Origin: Dictyobacter arantiisoli
GTDB taxonomy: Bacteria; Chloroflexota; Ktedonobacteria; Ktedonobacterales; Ktedonobacteraceae
Assembly: GCF_008326305.1 (NCBI RefSeq)
Contig: NZ_BIXY01000020.1
Location: forward strand, 23,119-87,118
Direction of reading: 5' to 3'
Length of the DNA: 64,000 bases
This document shows, piece by piece, positions 1 through 9,334 of this stretch. Below the pieces are notes generated by a model. It worked only from the letters and a program-made list of their open reading frames with translations. It was not told the origin of the DNA and made no database searches. The position numbers and the translations under genes are program-made. The first letter of the stretch is position 1. Every line of letters starts with the position of its first letter.

Positions 1-24
1 ATACTGATCGTCACACTCCGTATC

Positions 25-1587
25 ATGATTGGGAAGCTTCAGCTATTAACACCTCCCAAAGAATTACGAGAGATAGTACGAAAAATAAGTAGAGGACAGT
101 ATCATAGGCAATGGGGAAAGTGGAAGAATACAGTGGGGACAAATATGGGAATAACCTATGCATTACGCAAACAGATGCTACGCGTAGGTTTTGCGGTATC
201 TGTCTTTGCGCTGGGTACCGCCGGTGCCATCTCAAATGCGACATTAACAGTACGCATCGCATTTGGATCAATTCTTGTACTGTCTCTCTTTCGCTATCAA
301 TACCTGTTATTAATTGCCTGGGCCTGCATCAATGTTTTTATTGGCTCCTCGCTTCCTCTGTTTAATGGGAATAATTTGCTGTCTGGATTGACGCTACCAA
401 CACTGTTACTACTCTTCTATGTACCGACAAAAGAAGCGTTTAAACGCATGCCTTCCTTACCTTTCTGGCTCGCCTACTTTATCTGGATACTGCTCAGCCT
501 GAATATCTCACCGGTCCCTCTCCAACAATTTATGACCCTATGGACCACGCAGTTGGACTTTTTTGCAGTCAGCGTACTGGTGATTATTCTGATCGATAAT
601 CGACAGAAACTCCTGCTCTTTATCGACGCCATGATTGCGCCAGCCATCTTCATAGCACTTTATGGCCTCTGGGGCTTCACGACCCATCAACACGGTGTAG
701 TGGATACCACGACAGGCTATTTCCGAATCAGTTCTATCTTTATGGATACACCACCGACCTTAGGGCTTTATCTCTCGGTACTAATTCCAATTGTCATTTA
801 TCGACTCTTTACCCTGCGCGGGCTCATCAAAATCTGTGCTGGCATTGCCGTTCTGCTTTTGTTACTGCTCGCCCTGGGTCTCACCTTTAATCGCGGTACA
901 TTGCTTGCGGTAGCTGTGGGCCTGGTGATTACGGTTCTCTTCCTACCTTCAAACAAAATCAAAGGACTTGCCATCGGAGGAGGTACTGCGATCATCGGAC
1001 TCATTTTTCTGGCAACAACCCTTGCCAATATTCCATTACTCAGTCGCTTTGCCAATAGCGATATCAGCTCATTAAATGGCCGTACCTATCTGTGGCAAGC
1101 CATCATCGACCACTTCGATCCAGCTCAATTGATGGGCAATGGTATGGAGTCTTCAAACGTATTGCTCACAAACTTAAAAGTTGGCTTTGGAGGCGGCATC
1201 ATTGCCACTGCGGCCCACAATATTTATCTAGAGTCAATGTATGAGCATGGCATCATTGGTCTGACACTGATGCTGCTTGGCTTTGCCAGCATTGGCTATC
1301 TACTGCTCCGCAAATATAAAGGGGCTGGCTACGAACAAAAAATGCTGATCGCTGGTGCTTTTGGAACCTTTATCAGTATCGTTATCCAGGGCTACGAATC
1401 AAACGATATCTGGAACCAGGCCGTTGGCATCTACTTCTTCATTTTTGTCGCGCTCCCTTTCTGCCGCTACTGGGATAAAGAGAAACCATTTGTCACTACC
1501 GATGCATTGGGGAACGCGGCAGACGCTAGCTCGCTGCGTAATACAGACACACCAGCAAATGAACAAGAAGCGTTGGCGACGGTATGA
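25..1587 (+). CDS. O-antigen ligase / Wzy-like polymerase membrane protein
   Basis: A 520-residue integral membrane protein with about ten to eleven hydrophobic segments spread from residue 50 to 475. A larger hydrophilic stretch around residues 345-405 contains a conserved-looking His-Asn-Ile-Tyr motif followed by Glu, Tyr-Glu-His-Gly, as in Wzy_C/O-antigen ligase family members, where this region faces the periplasm. Such proteins join or polymerise lipid-linked glycans. It heads a run of glycosyltransferase genes in the same direction, which supports a role in polysaccharide assembly. The start is uncertain: ATG 25 lies too close to the window edge to judge its ribosome site, and ATG 145, just before the hydrophobic region, is an alternative. 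The family is clear; ligase and polymerase cannot be told apart by sequence alone. Confidence 0.8.
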   Translation: MIGKLQLLTPPKELREIVRKISRGQYHRQWGKWKNTVGTNMGITYALRKQMLRVGFAVSVFALGTAGAISNATLTVRIAFGSILVLSLFRYQYLLLIAWACINVFIGSSLPLFNGNNLLSGLTLPTLLLLFYVPTKEAFKRMPSLPFWLAYFIWILLSLNISPVPLQQFMTLWTTQLDFFAVSVLVIILIDNRQKLLLFIDAMIAPAIFIALYGLWGFTTHQHGVVDTTTGYFRISSIFMDTPPTLGLYLSVLIPIVIYRLFTLRGLIKICAGIAVLLLLLLALGLTFNRGTLLAVAVGLVITVLFLPSNKIKGLAIGGGTAIIGLIFLATTLANIPLLSRFANSDISSLNGRTYLWQAIIDHFDPAQLMGNGMESSNVLLTNLKVGFGGGIIATAAHNIYLESMYEHGIIGLTLMLLGFASIGYLLLRKYKGAGYEQKMLIAGAFGTFISIVIQGYESNDIWNQAVGIYFFIFVALPFCRYWDKEKPFVTTDALGNAADASSLRNTDTPANEQEALATV

Positions 1588-1639
1588 GGCACGATTGCCT
1601 TGTTGCCCCATACGGATTTGCCAATCAAGGAGAACGATT

Positions 1640-2962
1640 GTGGACAAGCAATTACGCATCTGTATGGTCGCATTTCTCTATGCTCCTATTATTGGAGGAG
1701 CCGAGACACGGGCAGCCAATCAGGCGCACCAACTCCAGGAATTTGGGCATCAGGTGATGATTATTACCCTTCAACGCTATAAGGACTGGAAAAAGGCGGA
1801 AAACATCGATGGGATTCCCGTTATTCGCATTGGAGGTTCATTTAACCAGCATGGACGTTTACGAATTGGTCGTGTGGGTCATATTCCCATTGATATCGTG
1901 ATGTTCTTCCAACTCTGGCGCATGCGTCATAGCTATGACATCTTACATACCATTCAACTTTCACCGCTCTCAGGGGTGGCAGCCCTGGTTGGAAAATTAA
2001 CAGGCAAACCTGTCATTATCAGCATTCCAAGCACCGGACCCGGGAAAAAACCGCGCCCTCAGGATGCGGTCATGATGGCAGATACATTGGTAGATCAATC
2101 TATTGATACCAGCTTTCTCAAGGTGGCCTACGAGGATACAGTGGTTGGCGATATGACACATATGAAAAAAACGGCGGTTGGAGGAGATGTTATTCTTCGC
2201 TATCTAAAAAAATCTGATGCATTTTATCATGTATTAAGCAATCGTAGTCGTACCTATATGATTTCAAATGGTTTTCGCGCTGCAAAGATCACCCATATTC
2301 CCAATGGTATTGATATTGAAAAATTCGCCCCTGTAGCCGAGTTGCGGCCAGATCCCACTCAGCCTGAGCGCGATATTCTATGCGTAGCGCGTCTGCAATA
2401 TCCCAAGGGTGTGGATGTCCTTTTACATGCCTGGAAGCGTTTGATGAGCGCTCCCGCTGAGTGGCGCACCCAGCTCAAACCACGTTTGCTGATCGCCGGA
2501 ACAGGACAATCCGAGGCACAATTGAAACAATTAACACATGCTCTGGCTCTGGATGAAAGCGTGGTCTTTCTTGGATCGTGCAATGATGTCATTCCCCTAT
2601 TGCAGCGAGCATGGGGCTTCGTACTGCCCTCACGCTGGGAAGGCATGCCCAACGCGCTGCTGGAAGCGATGAGTTGTGGTCTTCCCTGTATTGCCACCAG
2701 AGTCAGCGGTAGCGAGGATATTGTAAACGATGGGGATAATGCGCTCCTGGTTGAACCTGAAGATCCAGTTGCATTGGCACTGGCTCTGCAACGCCTTATC
2801 GCTGATACAGAACTTACCCGGCAGCTGGCACTGGCAGGTCGCGCCACTGTTATCAAGGATTATCAATTAACAACTACTGCAGAACAATTAATTCTTTTCT
2901 ATCAGCAAACGCTCGGGCAAGCGACACAATCTCCAATACTAGAAAGCGTGGAGAAGAAATAA
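1640..2962 (+). CDS. GT4 family glycosyltransferase
   Basis: A 440-residue GT-B fold glycosyltransferase of family GT4. The N-terminal domain opens with the Gly-Gly-Ala-Glu-Thr acceptor-side loop. The C-terminal nucleotide-sugar domain carries the retaining-enzyme EX7E motif in PSRWEGMPNALLEAMSCG. I chose GTG 1640 because AAGGAG lies seven bases upstream; the open frame continues to 1355 but that part overlaps the previous gene in another frame. It ends one base before the next glycosyltransferase, which has nearly the same C-terminal motif, so the two are likely tandem paralogues. Predicted to add a sugar to the lipid-linked glycan at the inner membrane face. Donor and acceptor cannot be inferred. 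Confidence 0.88.
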   Translation: MDKQLRICMVAFLYAPIIGGAETRAANQAHQLQEFGHQVMIITLQRYKDWKKAENIDGIPVIRIGGSFNQHGRLRIGRVGHIPIDIVMFFQLWRMRHSYDILHTIQLSPLSGVAALVGKLTGKPVIISIPSTGPGKKPRPQDAVMMADTLVDQSIDTSFLKVAYEDTVVGDMTHMKKTAVGGDVILRYLKKSDAFYHVLSNRSRTYMISNGFRAAKITHIPNGIDIEKFAPVAELRPDPTQPERDILCVARLQYPKGVDVLLHAWKRLMSAPAEWRTQLKPRLLIAGTGQSEAQLKQLTHALALDESVVFLGSCNDVIPLLQRAWGFVLPSRWEGMPNALLEAMSCGLPCIATRVSGSEDIVNDGDNALLVEPEDPVALALALQRLIADTELTRQLALAGRATVIKDYQLTTTAEQLILFYQQTLGQATQSPILESVEKK

Positions 2963-2963
2963 G

Positions 2964-4295
2964 ATGGAACAAAAACCACGTATTTGCGTCGCTATCAGCA
3001 CTTTTTATCCTCTTGTCGGTGGCGCAGAAACGCAAACACTTGCTCAATGTCAAAAACTCATTGTAGCTGGCTATCAAATCACGGTCATTACCTTTCACCA
3101 CCAAGATTTCTCGCCTGTCCATGATAACGTAGCTGGCGTGCCCGTCTATCGTGTAGCGGGACGCCTGATTGGGAAACGAGGGAAGTATCCTCGTTTGATC
3201 CAGCGGATACTCTATTTCATGGCAATGATTGTCATGACAATCACCATCTGGCGTGAACGTAAAAGTTTTGATCTATTACAGGTTTGTCAATTCAGCTTAC
3301 TTGTCTTACCATTATCCTTTGTATGTTACCTCGCAAAAAAGCCGATGACCATTGTGGCAATCAGCGCTGGCGGTGAAAAACCTGCGAAAACGCACGAACC
3401 GGCCAGACTTATCGCTGGCCCCCTTGATCCAGATACCCCCTGGCTATGCGTCGATGGGAAGACATGGATAGATGGCGATCTTTATGGATTACAAGCAGCT
3501 GGCAACCTGGTCGTCAACACCACACGCATACTGCTCAAACGCATTGACGCGGTCGTCATTGTGCTGAGTACACGTATGAAACGGTACCTCGCCGCCAATG
3601 ATTTTGATCTCCCAGGAACCGTGATTATTCCCAACGGGGTTGATACCTCACGCTTTTATCCCATCCCAACGGAAGGGAATCTTGCCCAACAGGCCAGAAC
3701 GGTTGTCTGCGTTTCTAAAGCACGCTACGAAAAAGGACTGGATGTTCTCTTGCAAGCCTGGCATATCGTGCAAAAGCAAGCGCCAGACGCTCGGCTGGTA
3801 ATTGTAGGAAGTGGACCAGTTCAACCTCAGTTAGAACAAATGGCAACGGCCTTACAAATCACGGCAAGCGTCGAATTCGCAGGCCTGCAAAACAATGTGC
3901 CAGGACAACTTCATCGTGGGCTCATCGGTATCTTGCCTTCGCGCTGGGAGGGCATGCCAAATGCGCTACTTGAGGCTATGGCCTGCGGCCTCGCCTGTAT
4001 TGCGACCCGCGTGAGCGGTAGCGAAGATGTCATTCAAACAGGCATCAATGGCCTGCTGGTTGAACCTGAAGATTATCAGGGGATGGCTCAGGCGCTGCTC
4101 ACATTATTAGAAGCTCCAGATTTAGCCCAAAGCTACGGAAAAGCAGCGGCAGCTCTGATCATACAATCCTATACGCTTGAACATGTGTTAAGCCAGTATA
4201 CAACCTTATATCAAAAGCTAACACATACCTATATACAGCACATCAGCAATCTTACCTATTCAGACGACTGTTCTGTTACGTCTGAGCGCTCTTGA
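2964..4295 (+). CDS. GT4 family glycosyltransferase (paralogue of the upstream gene)
   Basis: A 443-residue GT4 enzyme that starts one base after the preceding stop, indicating translational coupling. It has Gly-Gly-Ala-Glu-Thr near residue 20 and the EX7E donor-site motif in PSRWEGMPNALLEAMACG. The following ATRVSGSEDV segment also matches the upstream gene, so this pair probably arose by local duplication and then diverged in the N-terminal, acceptor-binding half. It lies directly before two amidotransferase genes in the polysaccharide locus. The sugar donor is unknown. Confidence 0.88.
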   Translation: MEQKPRICVAISTFYPLVGGAETQTLAQCQKLIVAGYQITVITFHHQDFSPVHDNVAGVPVYRVAGRLIGKRGKYPRLIQRILYFMAMIVMTITIWRERKSFDLLQVCQFSLLVLPLSFVCYLAKKPMTIVAISAGGEKPAKTHEPARLIAGPLDPDTPWLCVDGKTWIDGDLYGLQAAGNLVVNTTRILLKRIDAVVIVLSTRMKRYLAANDFDLPGTVIIPNGVDTSRFYPIPTEGNLAQQARTVVCVSKARYEKGLDVLLQAWHIVQKQAPDARLVIVGSGPVQPQLEQMATALQITASVEFAGLQNNVPGQLHRGLIGILPSRWEGMPNALLEAMACGLACIATRVSGSEDVIQTGINGLLVEPEDYQGMAQALLTLLEAPDLAQSYGKAAAALIIQSYTLEHVLSQYTTLYQKLTHTYIQHISNLTYSDDCSVTSERS

Positions 4296-4310
4296 AAGGA
4301 TACATATTCC

Positions 4311-6257
4311 ATGTGTGGAATAGCAGGATTTGTCAATTTACATGGTGGATATACGAATGCTGAACAGCTCATCGATACCATGTGTCAGATCATCCGCCAT
4401 CGTGGACCCGATGATCAAGGGACATGGATCGGAGAACATCAAGCAAACAGCACAAATGTTGCTCTTGGCATGCGCCGACTGGCAATTATCGACCTTGTGG
4501 GAAGTCATCAACCCATTTTCAACGAAGATAAAAGTAAATTAATCGTCTTTAATGGCGAGATTTATAATTATCGTGAATTACAACAGGAGTTGCGTGAACG
4601 TGGTCACCAATTTCAAACCGATGGTGATACAGAGACCATTCTCCATGCCTATGAAGAATATGGCGATGATTGTGTAAATTTACTGCGTGGTATGTTCACA
4701 TTCGCAATCTGGGACATCAAGCGACAACGTCTATTTGCCGCACGGGATCGCTTCGGAAAAAAACCGCTAAACTACTATTGGGATGGACAACGCCTGATCT
4801 TTGGCTCTGAAATCAAATCAATCCTGACCGCTGATATCCCACGGGAAATCAATCCGCTGGCTCTTGATGAATATCTGGTCTATCGCTATGTACCATCTCC
4901 TCTGACACTCTTTAAAAATGTCATGAAGGTGCCACCAGCCCACGTGCTGGTCTATGAAAATGGGGAAGTCAGTACCAAACGTTACTGGGATATCTCCTTC
5001 GCGCATATCTGTCATGATGATGAGGAGACGGCAATCGCCCGCGCCAGAGCCCTGCTCGAAGAGGCTATCCGTATTCGCCTGATGAGTGAGGTTCCTTTGG
5101 GGGCTTTTTTGAGCGGGGGGCTGGATTCTAGTATCGTTGTGGGAATGATGAGCAGGATCATGACACAGCCGGTCAAAACCTTTTCCATCGGTTTTGAGGA
5201 TGATAAATATAATGAGTTACCTCATGCTCGTAAGGTTGCTCAATACTTCGGGACCGACCATCATGAGTTCTTCGTCAAATATGATCTCGTTTCGATACTG
5301 CCACAACTTGTCTGGGCATACGATGAGCCATTCGCGGATTCTTCAATGCTGCCGACTTACTATGTCTCCAAACTGGCACGTGAACATGTGACAGTGGCGT
5401 TATCAGGAGATGGTGGGGACGAGATTTTTGGTGGCTATGAGCAATATCGCCGTGAATATCAGATTTATCATGTTCCGCAGTTACTACGGGAAACACTGGC
5501 ACATAGTTCTTCCTTGCTACCTGATGGCATACGTGGCAAGAAACGTCTGCAAACCTGGCTTAAGGATTTTGGCACACGCAATATTGAAGCAATGATGCTC
5601 TTCCCAGGATATTCTCGTGCCGCTATCTATAGCAAGGAATTCTTCCAGCAGGTGAAATATCATCAACCCTATGAACGCCATCTGGAGATTTATCGCAGGG
5701 TAGCGCAGCTTGATCCAACAGCCAGAATCCAATACGCCGACACCCTGACCTATCTACCAGATGATATTCTCGTGAAGGTTGATAAAGCCAGCATGTTTAA
5801 TTCCCTCGAAACCCGCGCCCCTTTATTGGATCATAAATTGGCTGAATATGTAGCTTCGCTCGATCCACAGTTACGGGTCAACAATGGCAACATTCATAAT
5901 GGAAGCGGCAAATATCTTTTACAGAAGGTTGCCCAGGATTTATTGCCCTCCGAAATTATTAAACGTCCTAAACGTGGCTTCGCCGTACCGATTGAGGAAT
6001 GGTTCCGCAAAGATATGCATAGCTATGCCCACGATATTCTGGGATCAGAAAAAGCGCGTAATCGCGGCATCTTCAATCAGAAACTGCTGGAGGAACTGCT
6101 CAGGACCGACGGCAGAAGTACCATCACAAACCATAGCCAGGTACTCTGGACCCTGCTCTGCCTTGAATTGTGGTTTCAGACCTATATGGATGACGCCACC
6201 ACACAGGCACCACTTGTGGATCACCTTCCACAGCAAGATCCTCTGAGTCGCCGCTGA
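4311..6257 (+). CDS. asnB: AsnB-type glutamine-dependent amidotransferase (asparagine synthase family)
   Basis: A full-length 648-residue class II amidotransferase. It begins MCGIAGF, so after Met removal Cys is the N-terminal glutaminase nucleophile. The glutaminase half is followed by an ATP-pyrophosphatase synthetase domain with the P-loop SGGLDSS at about residue 267. It sits inside a glycosyltransferase operon, 15 bases after the preceding gene, behind an AAAGGA ribosome site. Family members in such loci, for example WbpS in the Pseudomonas aeruginosa O6 O-antigen cluster, are linked to amidation of uronic acids rather than asparagine synthesis; PEP-CTERM/exosortase loci carry relatives too. 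A sugar-amidation role is inferred from context; plain asparagine synthetase remains possible. Confidence 0.85.
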   Translation: MCGIAGFVNLHGGYTNAEQLIDTMCQIIRHRGPDDQGTWIGEHQANSTNVALGMRRLAIIDLVGSHQPIFNEDKSKLIVFNGEIYNYRELQQELRERGHQFQTDGDTETILHAYEEYGDDCVNLLRGMFTFAIWDIKRQRLFAARDRFGKKPLNYYWDGQRLIFGSEIKSILTADIPREINPLALDEYLVYRYVPSPLTLFKNVMKVPPAHVLVYENGEVSTKRYWDISFAHICHDDEETAIARARALLEEAIRIRLMSEVPLGAFLSGGLDSSIVVGMMSRIMTQPVKTFSIGFEDDKYNELPHARKVAQYFGTDHHEFFVKYDLVSILPQLVWAYDEPFADSSMLPTYYVSKLAREHVTVALSGDGGDEIFGGYEQYRREYQIYHVPQLLRETLAHSSSLLPDGIRGKKRLQTWLKDFGTRNIEAMMLFPGYSRAAIYSKEFFQQVKYHQPYERHLEIYRRVAQLDPTARIQYADTLTYLPDDILVKVDKASMFNSLETRAPLLDHKLAEYVASLDPQLRVNNGNIHNGSGKYLLQKVAQDLLPSEIIKRPKRGFAVPIEEWFRKDMHSYAHDILGSEKARNRGIFNQKLLEELLRTDGRSTITNHSQVLWTLLCLELWFQTYMDDATTQAPLVDHLPQQDPLSRR

Positions 6258-6295
6258 GCCAGAACCAACGCTAAAGCAAAGAAAAGGGGAAGTTT

Positions 6296-8236
6296 ATGTG
6301 CGGCATTTGTGGAATCTACAACGCACGCAGTGGCGAACCAGTCTCCACAGCCACAATTGACACGATGATCCGCTTGATTGCCCATCGTGGACCAGATGAT
6401 CGTGGAGTACACCTTGCTGGCCCGCTGGGGCTGGGATTCGCTCGTCTGAGCATCATTGATCTGAGCGGCGGTCATCAGCCAATGTGTAACGAAACTGGCG
6501 ATGTCTGGATTGTCTTTAATGGCGAAATTTGGAACTATAAAGAACTCCGCAAAGAGCTCCAGGAGCGAGGGCACATCTTCCAGACAAATAGCGATACAGA
6601 AACCATTGTCCATGCTTACGAAGAGTATGGAGTCGACTGTATTGCACGCCTGCATGGGATGTTCGGTCTGGCACTCTGGGATGGACCGCGCCACCGTCTC
6701 TTATTAGCCCGCGATAAAGCTGGCAAAAAACCACTTTACTATACCAATCTCAATGGCAATATCATCTTTGGCTCAGAGATCAAAGCGGTTCTGGGTCATC
6801 CACAGGTCAAACGCGAGGTGGATGTGCAGGCCATGGCAGATTTTCTCAGTGTGCGCTATGTGCCCGCTCCAGCTACACTGTTTAAAAATATTGCCAAGAT
6901 CAAGCCCGGTCATTGGATTCTCTTTGAAAATGGGCAGATGCGCGAGGAGTGCTACTGGGATTTCAGCTTTAAAGCTACTGAGCAACGTCCCATGGCTGAC
7001 TATGTGGCAGGCATCAAGCAACATGTGCAGCGCGCCGTTGAAGAACGCATGATGGCCGATGTGCCGGTAGGTGCGATGCTCAGTGGCGGCGTTGATTCCA
7101 GCATTATAGCTGGCATTATGAGTCGCTGCACTAATCAGAAGGTCAAAACGTTCTCAGTTGGTTTTGATCAGCCCGAATATAGCGAATTACCATACGCCCG
7201 TATGGTTGCCAATCATTTTGGCACCGATCACCACGAACTGGTCGTCAGTTCAGCAGATCTCACACAATACTGGCCCCTGCTCACCTGGCATCGTGATGAA
7301 CCAGTCAGTGAGCCCTCAGATCTGGGAGTCTATTTGATTTCCAAACTGGCGCGCCAGCATGTCAAAGTCGTCCTCTCAGGAGAAGGAGCCGATGAACTCT
7401 TCGCTGGTTATCCCAAATATGTAGTTGATTGGATGGCAAGATACTATCATATTCTGCCCGCCGCGCTCCGCGATCAGGCCATTCAACCCCTGCTGGAACG
7501 TCTGCCATATAGCATGCGTAAGCTTAAAATAGCGGCCCGCAATCTCTCTCAACCGGCCCCACAACGCTGGATGAACTGGTTTGGCATCTTCAACGGTCCA
7601 CTCAAAGAACAATTATTGACGCCAGCTACAAAAGCAATGATTGATCTGGATGCCAGCCGCGAATTCCAACACTGGCTTCTCCATAATCCACAACGCGATG
7701 CTCTCTCATCAATGCTCTATCTGGATACCAAAATCTGGCTGCCAGACAATCTACTCATGAAGGGAGACAAGATGACAATGGCGGCTTCATTAGAATCGCG
7801 TATTCCCATGTTAGATTATAAGCTCATCGAATATGCCGCCAGTATTCCATCCCAGGCTAAGATCAAAGGTCTCAAAACCAAATATCTTTTGAAACAGGCC
7901 TTTGCGGATTTCTTACCCACAGAGATTTTGACGCGCAAAAAGATGGGTTTTAATGTGCCAACCGGCATCTGGTTTCGCGAGGGCCAACGCGATCTGATCA
8001 GTAACCTGCTCCTCTCGGAGCGTACACACAGCCGAGGATTTTTCCAGCGCGACTATATACAAAAGATCATGCAGGATCATCTTGCTGGCAAGACAAATTA
8101 TCAGGCTCAGATCTTCACGCTGGCCAGCCTGGAGTTGTGGTTCCGCGTTTTTATCGATACCCCTACCCTGGAAATGCCACAGGGATCAATGGAGACATTT
8201 CTGGCTGAAGAACAGGCCATTGTTTCTGCTCACTAG
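6296..8236 (+). CDS. asnB: AsnB-type glutamine-dependent amidotransferase, second copy
   Basis: A 646-residue homologue of the upstream gene with the same two-domain plan: MCGICGI at the N terminus with catalytic Cys2, and the synthetase P-loop SGGVDSS at about residue 264. Both halves look intact, so neither copy appears degenerate. A GGGGAAGTTT ribosome site precedes ATG 6296. Two complete AsnB-like genes in a row inside a polysaccharide cluster would be redundant for asparagine synthesis. I infer two different carboxyl acceptors, such as two uronic acid residues, or one sugar amidase plus a housekeeping enzyme. The copies clearly differ in the C-terminal acceptor half. Confidence 0.85.
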   Translation: MCGICGIYNARSGEPVSTATIDTMIRLIAHRGPDDRGVHLAGPLGLGFARLSIIDLSGGHQPMCNETGDVWIVFNGEIWNYKELRKELQERGHIFQTNSDTETIVHAYEEYGVDCIARLHGMFGLALWDGPRHRLLLARDKAGKKPLYYTNLNGNIIFGSEIKAVLGHPQVKREVDVQAMADFLSVRYVPAPATLFKNIAKIKPGHWILFENGQMREECYWDFSFKATEQRPMADYVAGIKQHVQRAVEERMMADVPVGAMLSGGVDSSIIAGIMSRCTNQKVKTFSVGFDQPEYSELPYARMVANHFGTDHHELVVSSADLTQYWPLLTWHRDEPVSEPSDLGVYLISKLARQHVKVVLSGEGADELFAGYPKYVVDWMARYYHILPAALRDQAIQPLLERLPYSMRKLKIAARNLSQPAPQRWMNWFGIFNGPLKEQLLTPATKAMIDLDASREFQHWLLHNPQRDALSSMLYLDTKIWLPDNLLMKGDKMTMAASLESRIPMLDYKLIEYAASIPSQAKIKGLKTKYLLKQAFADFLPTEILTRKKMGFNVPTGIWFREGQRDLISNLLLSERTHSRGFFQRDYIQKIMQDHLAGKTNYQAQIFTLASLELWFRVFIDTPTLEMPQGSMETFLAEEQAIVSAH

Positions 8237-8260
8237 CACTCAGAAAGGATGAGATGTATT

Positions 8261-9334
8261 ATGTCGGAGGCAACAACCTCTACACCGTTTCGCGTCCTGA
8301 TGGTGACAGGCATTTATCCAACCAAAGAACGACCGCACGCGGGCACATTTGTCAAAACACAGGTTGACTCGCTTTGCGATGCTGGCCTACAGGTGGATGT
8401 ACTCCATCCCAGCATCGGTCGCCCTTCGCCCATCCGCTACGCCGATGCACTTTTACAAATCTGGCGTATGGCCGGGTGCTACGATGTGATCAATGGACAA
8501 TATGGACTCTGGTGCGTAATTTGTCGACTTCAATGGAAAACCCCAGTTGTCGCCGCCTATCTGGGCGACGATATTCTGGGCACAATTACAGAAGAGGGTG
8601 GCTATAGCACCAAAGGCAACTTTGTCGTCATGCTCAGTCGCTGGCTTTGTTACTGGGTCGAAGCCGTCACGGTTAAATCCCAACAGATGAAAAGAGTTGC
8701 CCGTGGGCCGCAGCACAAGATCTATGTCATTCCCGATGGGGTAAACTTCGAACAGTTCCATCCAGTGCCACGCGAAGAGATACGCGCCGAACTCGGCTGG
8801 GATCAAAAGAAATATTATGTACTTTTCAGCAATAATCCACGCATTCCAGTTAAAAACTATCCTCTGGCCCGGGCAGCAGTAGAAAAAGTGCGTGCCAGAG
8901 GCATAGATATTGAACTCGTCGTGGCTAATGGTTTGCCACATGAGACGGTTGTGAAGTATATGAATGCCAGCAATGCACTGATCCTCTCTTCGCATGCTGA
9001 AGGCTCACCGAATGTGGTCAGAGAAGCCATGGCCTGCAACGTGCCGGTTGTGGGAACCGATGTAGGCGACGTACGCGATGTTATTGGACGCACCGCTGGC
9101 TGTACTGTTTGTACACCAAATAATGTTGACGAAATGGCAGCGGGCATCGAGGTGGCCCTGGCGCATACCGAACGCACCACAGGGCGGCGCGATACCCAGC
9201 ATCTCTCCAGTAGTAATATCGCCCAACAAATTATCAATCTTTATGAAAAAGTGACCCACAAAAAAATCCAGCGCAAACTAAAACCAACAGAGAACATTTC
9301 AGCACAGGAGGAAACTGCATATGCGCAGGAATAA
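8261..9334 (+). CDS. GT4 family glycosyltransferase
   Basis: A GT-B glycosyltransferase of about 357 residues. The donor-site motif is in HAEGSPNVVREAMACNVPVV, with Glu and Glu seven residues apart, as in GT4. I prefer ATG 8261 because AAAGG is then about 12 bases upstream; ATG 8249 would lie directly against that ribosome site. The 3' end overlaps the next gene by 14 bases, so the two are translationally coupled. It follows the two amidotransferases and belongs to the same operon. The linkage formed cannot be predicted. Confidence 0.85.
   Translation: MSEATTSTPFRVLMVTGIYPTKERPHAGTFVKTQVDSLCDAGLQVDVLHPSIGRPSPIRYADALLQIWRMAGCYDVINGQYGLWCVICRLQWKTPVVAAYLGDDILGTITEEGGYSTKGNFVVMLSRWLCYWVEAVTVKSQQMKRVARGPQHKIYVIPDGVNFEQFHPVPREEIRAELGWDQKKYYVLFSNNPRIPVKNYPLARAAVEKVRARGIDIELVVANGLPHETVVKYMNASNALILSSHAEGSPNVVREAMACNVPVVGTDVGDVRDVIGRTAGCTVCTPNNVDEMAAGIEVALAHTERTTGRRDTQHLSSSNIAQQIINLYEKVTHKKIQRKLKPTENISAQEETAYAQE

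Noticed and set aside
2359..2856. 165-residue minus-strand open frame
   Set aside because: Antisense to a GT4 gene with clear motifs; composition is typical of a shadow frame.
8453..8995. 180-residue minus-strand open frame
   Set aside because: Antisense to a GT4 glycosyltransferase; no family features.
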